A DNA stretch of 11,955 nt from an uncultured Steroidobacteraceae bacterium (GTDB taxonomy: Bacteria > Pseudomonadota > Gammaproteobacteria > Steroidobacterales > Steroidobacteraceae). The stretch is taken from the NCBI GenBank assembly GCA_955652795.1, contig CATPBQ010000073.1, forward strand, positions 1 to 11,955, in the 5' to 3' direction. The notes under the pieces are model-generated. The model searched no databases. It was not told the DNA's origin and was given only the letters and a program-made list of their open reading frames with translations. Positions 1-6,530 of the stretch are shown in pieces (positions within the stretch are counted from its first letter, which is position 1; each line of letters begins with the position of its first letter). The position numbers and the translations under genes are program-made.

Positions 1-315
1 CCCTGGGTTCCCGACGCATCGCTCGATCGCGGTGATGACAAGGTGCGCCCGGAGTTCATGTCGGCGGCGCTCGATTGTCCCGGTTACTACGCCGTCGCCC
101 CCGATGACCGGATGATGCTGCTCGCGGAGTTCACCGCGCACGTGGACCGCCTGGTCCACGTCGGAGAGTCCTGCACGCTGGTGGGCTGGCAGATCGGCTC
201 GAGCGGCCGCAAGCACGAGGCCGGCACGGCGATCTTCGACGGCAAAGGCGAGTTGTGCGGCAAGGCCCGCGCGCTGTGGATCGAGCCGCGCAGTTCCGGT
301 GAAAGCAGCGCCTGA
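1..315 (+). CDS. Hotdog-fold thioesterase-like protein, 3' part
   Basis: The frame is open from the first base of the window to a TGA at 313-315, so the gene starts upstream and only its last 104 residues are seen. A GTG at 43 could serve as a start, but the residues before it (PWVPDASLDRGDDK) read as part of the conserved block, so I treat the gene as truncated by the window edge. The segment VRPEFMSAALDCPGYYAV and the later strand-rich stretch around TLVGWQIGSSGRKHEAGTAIFDGKGELCGKARALW resemble the second half of acyl-CoA thioesterase-like hotdog proteins. In these an amphipathic helix is followed by beta strands, and the C-terminal half usually ends with a strand followed by a short tail, as here. 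The specific acyl substrate is unknown. The gene converges on the aldo/keto reductase with only 9 nt between the two stop codons. Confidence 0.72.
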   Translation, partial: PWVPDASLDRGDDKVRPEFMSAALDCPGYYAVAPDDRMMLLAEFTAHVDRLVHVGESCTLVGWQIGSSGRKHEAGTAIFDGKGELCGKARALWIEPRSSGESSA

Positions 316-324
316 GAACGCAAC

Positions 325-1308
<984 letters not shown>

Positions 1309-1313
1309 GAGAG

Positions 1314-1318
1314 TCCTT
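1314..1318 (-). promoter_or_regulatory. Ribosome binding site of the aldo/keto reductase
   Basis: On the minus strand AAGGA lies 5 nt before the ATG at 1308. It supports this start over the in-frame upstream start, which would add 18 residues with no family resemblance. Confidence 0.65.
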
Positions 1319-1395
1319 GCGGGGGCCAAGGAAGGGATTGTGCGCCCGCGGGTCAGCGGCACGAATACACAATAAGGGAGAGACGCAAGCGGCGG

Positions 1396-2766
1396 CTAAG
1401 GCGTCACGGCGCTCATCATGTGCGCCTGGCGCCAGCCGCCGTAGCGGTAGTACAGCGTGGCGAGTATCGCGGAAAGCACCGAGGACACCGGGAAGCTCCA
1501 CCAGACTGCATCTGCCTGGTATCTGTCGAGAAACACCTGCGCGAGCGGGAAGCGCACCACCAGCAGCGACACGGTGAGGATGACGAACGGCGCCATCACC
1601 GCTCCGGTTGCGCGCACCACGCCAAACAGCGCCACCGAAATTCCGAAGAAGATGAACGAGCCCGTGACGATGCGGTTCAGGTGGCTCGCGATGCTGAGCG
1701 CGGCGGATCCCGCCGGCAGGAACACTCCGAACACAGCGGTGTCGAGAAGCTCGATCAGCAGCACGATCGAGCCGGTCAGCAGTACGCTGTAGAGCACGCC
1801 CACCCGGGCGATGTGCGTGACCCGGTCCCACTTGCCGGCGCCCACGTTCTGCGCCGTCATCGCCGACATGCCCATGCCGACGGCGAAGGCCGGCATCTGG
1901 ATGTAGTTCCAGATCTGCAGCGCGGCGCCGAACGCCGCGGTCGTGTCGACGCCGAAGCGGTTCACGAGCGTGATCATGAGCACGCCGCTGAGCGACAGCA
2001 CCAGCATCTGGGCGCTCATCGGCACGCCTTTTCTCACCAGTGTTGCGACCACCGACCAGTCCACCTTCAGCAGCGCCAGCTCACGCTGGTGCAGGCACAG
2101 GATGTGATGCCGGCGATACAGATGGCGGATGAGCGCGGCGAGACTCACGCTCTGGGCGACGAAGGTCGCGAGCGCCGAGCCCGCGATACCCAGCCTCGGA
2201 ATGGGACCCAGACCGAAGATGAACACCGGGTTCAGCGCAATGTCGATGCCGACCGACAGCAGCATGAAGTAGAACGGCGTCTTCGAGTCGCCGGCGCCGC
2301 GCAGCACCGCCATCACGAAGGCATACATGTAAAGACACGGCAGCGCGAGGAAGATCACGCGCATGTAGGCCACCGCGAGCGGCAGCGAGTCTGCGGGCGT
2401 GTTCATGGCGATGAGCAGCGGCCGGCACAGCGCGAGTCCCGCGACGGCCATCGCCACCGAGATGCCGGCGAAGAAGGTCGCACTGGTGCCGATCACGCGC
2501 TTGGTCTCGGGCAGGTTGTTCGCGCCGATGTATTGGCCGATGAGGAGGCTCGCCGCCAGCGCCACGCCGAAGGCCGCGCCGATCAGGAGGAACATCACGA
2601 TGTTGGCGTTGGAGGTCGCCGTCAGCGCCGCCTCGCCCAGGAAGCGGCCGACCCAGATGGAGTTCACCGAGCCGTTGAGCGATTGCAGTATGTTGGCGAA
2701 CAGGATCGGCAGCGAGAATTTGAACAGCCCGACCCGGATCGAGCCCTCGGTGAGGGAGCCTTGCAC
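1396..2766 (-). CDS. MATE-family multidrug/cation antiporter
   Basis: A 456-residue inner-membrane protein made of two homologous MatE halves (about residues 18-178 and 245-405). It is rich in hydrophobic segments consistent with the 12 helices and roughly 450-residue length of the family. The signature RGAGDSKTP at 156-164 after the fourth helix is characteristic, as is the early LPILFANILQSLNGSVNSIWVGRFLG-type first helix region. MATE proteins export drugs or metabolites in exchange for Na+ or H+; the substrate cannot be predicted here. The start is GTG at 2764-2766, 12 nt after the ubiB stop and in the same reading frame as ubiB. Only four sense codons separate the TGA from the GTG. SD-like GAGG cores lie 2 and 10 nt ahead of the GTG. 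The tight spacing suggests co-transcription, probably with translational coupling, with ubiE-ubiJ-ubiB. Confidence 0.93.
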   Translation of the reverse strand: MQGSLTEGSIRVGLFKFSLPILFANILQSLNGSVNSIWVGRFLGEAALTATSNANIVMFLLIGAAFGVALAASLLIGQYIGANNLPETKRVIGTSATFFAGISVAMAVAGLALCRPLLIAMNTPADSLPLAVAYMRVIFLALPCLYMYAFVMAVLRGAGDSKTPFYFMLLSVGIDIALNPVFIFGLGPIPRLGIAGSALATFVAQSVSLAALIRHLYRRHHILCLHQRELALLKVDWSVVATLVRKGVPMSAQMLVLSLSGVLMITLVNRFGVDTTAAFGAALQIWNYIQMPAFAVGMGMSAMTAQNVGAGKWDRVTHIARVGVLYSVLLTGSIVLLIELLDTAVFGVFLPAGSAALSIASHLNRIVTGSFIFFGISVALFGVVRATGAVMAPFVILTVSLLVVRFPLAQVFLDRYQADAVWWSFPVSSVLSAILATLYYRYGGWRQAHMMSAVTP

Positions 2767-2769
2767 TTC

Positions 2770-2790
2770 CTCAGCGCCTCAGCGCCTCAG
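2770..2790. repeat. Short tandem repeat at the ubiB-MATE junction
   Basis: The 8-bp unit CTCAGCGC occurs twice in a row (2770-2777, 2778-2785) followed by a partial CTCAG. It spans the ubiB stop codon and the 12-nt spacer to the MATE start. On the coding strand each copy supplies a GAGG core that can act as a Shine-Dalgarno element. Confidence 0.8.
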
Positions 2791-4413
2791 GCCGTAGGCG
2801 ATGATACCGACACCGGCAGCCAGCAGCACCCAGCCCGGCCACTCCTGGGCGCGGCTCAGCGCCAGCCAGAACAGCCCGCCGCCCAGATAGGCGACGCCCA
2901 GGGTGAGCGTGTCGCGTCTGCGGGCCGCACGCAGCTCTGCGCGCAGCTCGCTGAGCTCAGGCGCAGGAGTCTGCGCACGGGCCACGCCGGCCCGGCGCAG
3001 CACCAGGCCCTGCAGCGCCGCGGGCATGCCGCGCGCCGCCGCGATGAGCTCCGGTGCGTGGGTGCGCAGCTCGTGCAGCAAGGCGCGCACGCTGGTGCGC
3101 TCACGCATCCACTCGCGCAGTATCGGGCTCGCGGTGCTCCAGATATCGAGGTCCGGATACAGCTCGCGTCCCAGGCCCTCCACGTTCAGGAGCGTCTTCT
3201 GCAGCAGGATGAGCTGCGGCTGGATCTGCATGTTGAAGCGCCGCGAGATCTCGAACAGGCGCAGCAGGATCCGGCCGAAGGAGATGTCCTTGAGCGGGCG
3301 GTCGAAGATCGGTTCGCACACGGTGCGCACCGCGGACTCCATCTCATCCACCCGCGTGTCCGGGGGCACCCAGCCGGACTGCAGATGCAGCTGCGCGACG
3401 CGCCGGTAGTCACGATCGAACACCGCGAGGAAGTTTTCCGCGAGGTAGTGCTGATCGCCGGGATCGAGTGTGCCGACGATGCCGAAATCCACCGCCGCGT
3501 AGCGCGGCCGCTGCGGGTCATCGATCAGCACGAAGATGTTCCCGGGATGCATGTCGGCGTGGAAGAAGTTGTGGCGGAACACCTGCGTGAAAAAGATGCG
3601 CACGCCGTTCTCGGCGAGCTGCGCAATGTTGGTGCCGGCGGCCTTGAGGCGCGCCCGGTCGCTGATCGGCACGCCATGGATGCGCTCCATGACCATGACG
3701 TCGGTGCGACAGTAATCCCAGTGCACCTCCGGCACGTACAGCAGCTCGGAGCCGGCGAAGTTGCGCTTCAGCTGCGAGGCGTTGGCCGCCTCGCGCATCA
3801 GGTCGAGCTCATCGAGTATGGTCTTCTGGTATTCCGCGACCACTTCGCGCGGCCGCAGCCGCCGGCCCTCCGCCCAGTAGCGATGCGCCAGGTCCGCCAG
3901 CGCATGCAGCACCTCCAGATCCCGCTCGATCACCGCACGCATGCCCGGCCGCAGCACCTTGACCACGACCTCCGCGCCGCCGGGCAGGCGCGCGGCATGC
4001 ACCTGCGCGATGGAAGCGGCGGCGAGCGGCGTCTCATCGAAGGCGTCGAACACCTGCGCCAGCGGCCGACCGTAGGTGCGCTCGAGCGACTCGCGGGCGA
4101 TCGCACCCGGAAACGGCGGCACGCGATCCTGCAGTTTGGCGAGTTCATCGGCGATATCCGCCGGCAGCAGGTCGCGGCGCGTGGAGACCGCCTGCCCGAA
4201 CTTCACGAAAATGGGCCCGAGCTCCTGCAGCGCGAGCCTCAGGCGCTCGGCGCGGCTCACCGTTCGCCGGCGCTCGAACCACACTCCGGGCGAGAGAAAG
4301 AACAGGAAGCGCAGCGGCCGATACAGATGAGTCGCGCGCACGTAGTCATCCAGGCCGTGCCGCAGCAGCACCCGCTGGATCTCGACCAGCCGCACGAGTA
4401 CGCGCAGCTTCAC
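2779..4413 (-). CDS. ubiB: UbiB, ABC1/ADCK-family atypical kinase of ubiquinone synthesis
   Basis: A 544-residue ABC1-family protein needed for ubiquinone biosynthesis, acting at the inner membrane as an ATPase/kinase-like accessory factor. The family hallmarks appear in order: KxGQ-type motif VKFGQAVSTRRDLLP at 70-84; alanine-rich loop AAASIAQVH at 131-139, which replaces the glycine loop; the lysine of VVVKVLRPG at K152; the ExD-type segment LDELDLMREAANAS around 200-213; catalytic loop HADMHPGN at 285-292; and metal-binding DFG at 309-311. Two C-terminal hydrophobic segments (about 500-519 and 522-541) form the usual membrane anchor. Length and domain order are normal for bacterial UbiB. 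The start is a GTG at 4411-4413 with no strong ribosome binding site, 16 nt after the ubiJ stop, which suggests coupled translation. The gene order ubiE-ubiJ-ubiB is the conserved one in gammaproteobacteria. Confidence 0.96.
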   Translation of the reverse strand: MKLRVLVRLVEIQRVLLRHGLDDYVRATHLYRPLRFLFFLSPGVWFERRRTVSRAERLRLALQELGPIFVKFGQAVSTRRDLLPADIADELAKLQDRVPPFPGAIARESLERTYGRPLAQVFDAFDETPLAAASIAQVHAARLPGGAEVVVKVLRPGMRAVIERDLEVLHALADLAHRYWAEGRRLRPREVVAEYQKTILDELDLMREAANASQLKRNFAGSELLYVPEVHWDYCRTDVMVMERIHGVPISDRARLKAAGTNIAQLAENGVRIFFTQVFRHNFFHADMHPGNIFVLIDDPQRPRYAAVDFGIVGTLDPGDQHYLAENFLAVFDRDYRRVAQLHLQSGWVPPDTRVDEMESAVRTVCEPIFDRPLKDISFGRILLRLFEISRRFNMQIQPQLILLQKTLLNVEGLGRELYPDLDIWSTASPILREWMRERTSVRALLHELRTHAPELIAAARGMPAALQGLVLRRAGVARAQTPAPELSELRAELRAARRRDTLTLGVAYLGGGLFWLALSRAQEWPGWVLLAAGVGIIAYGLRR

Positions 4414-4429
4414 GGGTATGCGAGCCGCG

Positions 4430-5032
4430 TCACGGTGCGCCGCGCCGCCGCGCGAGCAGCTCGATGCGCGCAGCTAAGCGATCGACACCTTCACGCACCG
4501 CATCGACACCGCGCAGGAACTGCTCGCCCTCGTTGCGCGGCACCAGATCGGCCCGTTCGTGGCCCAGGTACTCCGCGGCGTTCGTCAGCGTGGTGCTGGC
4601 GGCCTTACGGCTCCAGGCCAGCGAGAGGCGCGCCAGCCGCCCGAGCTGATGGGCCGGCACATCGCCAAGCAGCAGCGACAGTTCTTCCTCCAGGTCCGGC
4701 CGCAGGAGCCGTGCGAGCTCGCGGAACTTCTGCGCCAGCTCCGCATCGCCGCCGATCGCGACCTCGCCACGCTGCAGCACGGCATCGGGCGAGTCGCCCG
4801 CGAGCGCCAGCAGGCTTAAGGGTCCGCCCGCAAGCGTGGCGTCCGCAGGCGCCTCGTCGCGCGTCACGGTGAGCGTTTGACCGGTCGATGCCACCCGCAG
4901 GCGCGTGATATCGCGAATCTCGATCGCGACGCTCTTGCCGTCGAGCTCCGCGCACAGCTGCCGCGCGCGCGGTGAGCGCGGCAGGCCGCGGTTCAGCAGG
5001 TTGTCGAGGGTCGCGCTCAGCATCGCGGGCAT
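4430..5032 (-). CDS. ubiJ: UbiJ, SCP2-domain ubiquinone accessory factor
   Basis: A 200-residue soluble protein. The N-terminal SCP2-like lipid-binding domain spans roughly 5-110 and includes LAGGPLSLLALA (67-78) and GEVAIGGDAELAQKF (89-103), a pattern typical of UbiJ. It is followed by the UbiJ-specific helix block DLEEELSLLLGDVPAHQLG (113-131) and a C-terminal amphipathic/coiled-coil-like helix at about 170-197. UbiJ is known to help organise the hydroxylation and methylation steps of aerobic ubiquinone synthesis, in the soluble Ubi complex with UbiK in Escherichia coli. The gene sits 17 nt after ubiE and 16 nt before ubiB. The ATG at 5030-5032 is used here; a second ATG three codons later, which gives an N-terminus beginning MLSATL more like relatives, is an equally possible start. 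Confidence 0.93.
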   Translation of the reverse strand: MPAMLSATLDNLLNRGLPRSPRARQLCAELDGKSVAIEIRDITRLRVASTGQTLTVTRDEAPADATLAGGPLSLLALAGDSPDAVLQRGEVAIGGDAELAQKFRELARLLRPDLEEELSLLLGDVPAHQLGRLARLSLAWSRKAASTTLTNAAEYLGHERADLVPRNEGEQFLRGVDAVREGVDRLAARIELLARRRGAP

Positions 5033-5049
5033 TCCGGGGCGCGTCAGCG

Positions 5050-5799
5050 CTAGTACCTGTAACCGCGGTGTACGGCGACGATGCCGCCGGAGAGATTGTG
5101 GTAGCGGCAGCCTTCGAGTCCCGCGTCCTGCATCATTTTCAAAAGAGACTGCGGGTCCGGATGCACGCGGATCGATTCGGCGAGATAGCGGTAACTCGCC
5201 GCGTCGCGCGCCACCAGCTTGCCGAGCAGCGGCAGAATGCGAAAGGAGTAGGCGTCGTAGAGCGGCTTCAGCCCCGGTACGTTCGGGTGCGAGAACTCGA
5301 GCACCAGCAGCTGCCCGCCGGGTTTGAGGGCGTGGCGCATGGAGGCGAGGGCTGCGCTCTTGTCGGTGACATTGCGCAGGCCGAAGCCGATGGTGATGCA
5401 GTCGAAGGTACTGTCAGGAAACGGCAGATGCTCGGCGTCGGCCTGCACGTACTCGACGTTGCCGACGCAGCCCGCATCGATCAATCGGTCGCGGCCGCGC
5501 AGGAGCATGGCGGCGTTGATGTCGGTGAGCACGACGAGGCCGCGCTCCCCGACCTGACGCGCGAGCCCCGCCGCAAGGTCGCCGGTGCCGCCCGCGACAT
5601 CCAGCGCGCGCTGTCCGGGACGCAGGTTCGCGAGCGAAAGCGTGAAACGCTTCCAGATCCGATGTGCGCCCGCGGACATCAGATCGTTCATCAGGTCGTA
5701 GTGCTCGGCGACCGAGTCGAACACCCCGCGCACGCGGCGCGCCTTGTCCTCACGTGGTACGCGTTGAAAGCCGAAGTCGGTGGAGCGCTCGTCGGTCAT
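5050..5799 (-). CDS. ubiE: UbiE, demethylubiquinone/demethylmenaquinone C-methyltransferase
   Basis: A 249-residue SAM-dependent class I methyltransferase that adds the C-methyl group in ubiquinone (and, where present, menaquinone) synthesis. Visible motifs are the UbiE N-terminal signature VFDSVAEHYDLMNDLMSAG (26-44), SAM loop LDVAGGTGD (66-74), acidic residue D93 in LTDIN, DAEHLPFPDSTFD (121-133), the family-specific GFGLRNV (138-144), KPGG (159-162) and the closing segment LSGGIVAVHRGYRY. Length and motif order are standard, and the ATG at 5797-5799 begins the usual N-terminus. It is the first gene of the leftward ubiE-ubiJ-ubiB-MATE run. A TAGAAT -10-like box lies about 30 nt upstream of the ATG, so expression probably starts just ahead of this gene. 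Confidence 0.97.
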   Translation of the reverse strand: MTDERSTDFGFQRVPREDKARRVRGVFDSVAEHYDLMNDLMSAGAHRIWKRFTLSLANLRPGQRALDVAGGTGDLAAGLARQVGERGLVVLTDINAAMLLRGRDRLIDAGCVGNVEYVQADAEHLPFPDSTFDCITIGFGLRNVTDKSAALASMRHALKPGGQLLVLEFSHPNVPGLKPLYDAYSFRILPLLGKLVARDAASYRYLAESIRVHPDPQSLLKMMQDAGLEGCRYHNLSGGIVAVHRGYRY

Positions 5800-5829
5800 G
5801 GCGGTGCGCGATCAAATCGGATGAGACGC

Positions 5830-5858
5830 ATTCTAGTCGATCGGGCACCGTGTGCCTG
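5830..5858 (-). promoter_or_regulatory. Candidate sigma70-type promoter for ubiE
   Basis: On the minus strand TAGAAT (5835-5830) matches the -10 consensus at five of six positions. CAGGCA (5858-5853) lies 17 bp upstream as a weak -35 with three of six matches. The predicted start would give a leader of roughly 25 nt before the ubiE ATG. The -10 is convincing; the -35 is not. Confidence 0.4.
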
Positions 5859-5870
5859 ACGGTGCGATCG
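5838..5870. repeat. Imperfect inverted repeat upstream of ubiE
   Basis: CGATC (5838-5842) plus GCACCGT (5845-5851) is mirrored by ACGGTGC (5859-5865) plus GATCG (5866-5870). That gives twelve pairs with a two-base GG bulge and a 7-nt centre. It overlaps the candidate -35 of ubiE, so it could be an operator or an RNA hairpin of a longer transcript. Confidence 0.5.
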
Positions 5871-5931
5871 TGGTTGCATTTTTGCGGCAGCGATGCGCAG
5901 AATCGCCGCCGTTGAGGGGGTCTTGCGCACG

Positions 5932-5967
5932 AAGCGGGCCGGACATCACTGTCCGGCCCGCTTTTTT
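5932..5967 (+). terminator. Strong intrinsic terminator for rightward transcription
   Basis: AGCGGGCCGGACA (5933-5945) and its exact complement (5950-5962) form a perfect 13-bp GC-rich stem with a TCAC loop. A5932 with T5963 can extend it. The stem is followed by T6 at 5962-5967. On the plus strand this is a textbook rho-independent terminator. On the minus strand the stem would be followed by CTTCGTGC without a U tract, so it is a poorer terminator for the leftward gene that ends at 5999. No rightward coding gene lies within the preceding 5.6 kb, which is odd. Confidence 0.85.
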
Positions 5968-5998
5968 GGGCGCGAAGCCGCGCGCTTAAGGCGCCCGC

Positions 5999-6352
5999 CT
6001 AAGGGTTCGGCCGCTCGCGCGCCTTGCGCTCGAGGTAGCGCGCCCACTTCGCCGGGCGCTCACGGCCGAGCTCGTGCAGGTACTTCCAGGTGTACAGCCC
6101 GGTGTCGTGCCCGTCGTCGAACACCAGCTTCACGGCGTACTGCCCGACCGGCTCGACGGCGTTGATGCCGACGTTCTCCTTGCCGAGCACCAGGACCTCC
6201 TGCCCGGGTCCGTGCCCTTTCACTTCGGCGGACGGGGAGTGCACCCGCAGATACTCGAACGGCAACTCAAAGCGGCTGCCGTCGGCGAAGCTCACTTCGA
6301 GCATGCGCGAGGTGCGGCGCAAGCGGATTTCGGTGGGAACGGGGTCGAACAT
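5999..6352 (-). CDS. GBBH-like N-terminal domain (DUF971) protein
   Basis: A 117-residue single-domain protein of the gamma-butyrobetaine hydroxylase-like N-terminal (DUF971) family. Diagnostic stretches are PTEIRLRRTSRMLEVSFADG near the start, FEYLRVHSPSAEVKGHGPGQ in the middle, and KENVGINAVEPVGQYAVKLVFDDGHDTGLYTWKYL near the C-terminus. The function of stand-alone members is not established. The cysteines that bind zinc in the eukaryotic hydroxylase domain are absent here (SPSAEV in their place). The frame is open to 6514, but I chose the ATG at 6350-6352. It begins at the conserved domain, gives the normal family length, and leaves room for the divergent promoter region; the extra 54 residues have no family character. 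No strong ribosome binding site is seen. The gene lies 199 nt upstream of ubiE on the same strand; a DUF971 gene near ubiE is a recurrent arrangement in gammaproteobacteria. Confidence 0.88.
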   Translation of the reverse strand: MFDPVPTEIRLRRTSRMLEVSFADGSRFELPFEYLRVHSPSAEVKGHGPGQEVLVLGKENVGINAVEPVGQYAVKLVFDDGHDTGLYTWKYLHELGRERPAKWARYLERKARERPNP

Positions 6353-6407
6353 AAGCTTCAGAGGCAGTATAGGCAATGACGGCTGGACGTCCCGGTTGCT
6401 GCAGCGC

Positions 6408-6415
6408 AATATATA
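6408..6415 (-). promoter_or_regulatory. Possible -10 element for the DUF971 gene
   Basis: In a GC-rich divergent intergenic region the minus strand carries TATATATT about 56 nt upstream of the chosen ATG, and it includes TATATT with five of six matches to the -10 consensus. No acceptable -35 lies 16-18 bp further upstream. A second box, TATACT (6371-6366), is nearer the ATG but also lacks a -35. Confidence 0.25.
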
Positions 6416-6449
6416 CCTCCCGGTGCCGTCGGATCTGCGGATACGGTCG

Positions 6450-6477
6450 ATGACAATCCGGGCCGCGCCTCTATACT
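6450..6477 (+). promoter_or_regulatory. Sigma70-type promoter of the oxidoreductase operon
   Basis: ATGACA (6450-6455) and TATACT (6472-6477) each match the sigma70 consensus at five of six positions and are separated by 16 bp. Transcription would start near 6484, giving a leader of about 47 nt before the ATG at 6531. This is the best promoter match I found in the window, and it implies the GltD-like/korA/korB genes are expressed by the housekeeping sigma factor. No clear operator is visible around it. Confidence 0.65.
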
Positions 6478-6530
6478 CACCATCCTCTTTTTCCGCCCAC
6501 GAGGGCTTAGGCACTAGGCCCGAGCAGTGA

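Noticed and set aside
1309..1362. An 18-residue N-terminal extension of the aldo/keto reductase
   Set aside because: The internal ATG has an AAGGA site 5 nt upstream and matches the family N-terminus; the extension does not.
4972..5859. A 295-codon plus-strand open frame antisense to ubiE
   Set aside because: It is codon-aligned with ubiE, which has unambiguous UbiE motifs. It runs through the ubiE promoter region.
6353..6514. A 54-residue N-terminal extension of the DUF971 protein
   Set aside because: The extension has no family resemblance and covers the divergent promoter region. The family normally starts at the Met used here.
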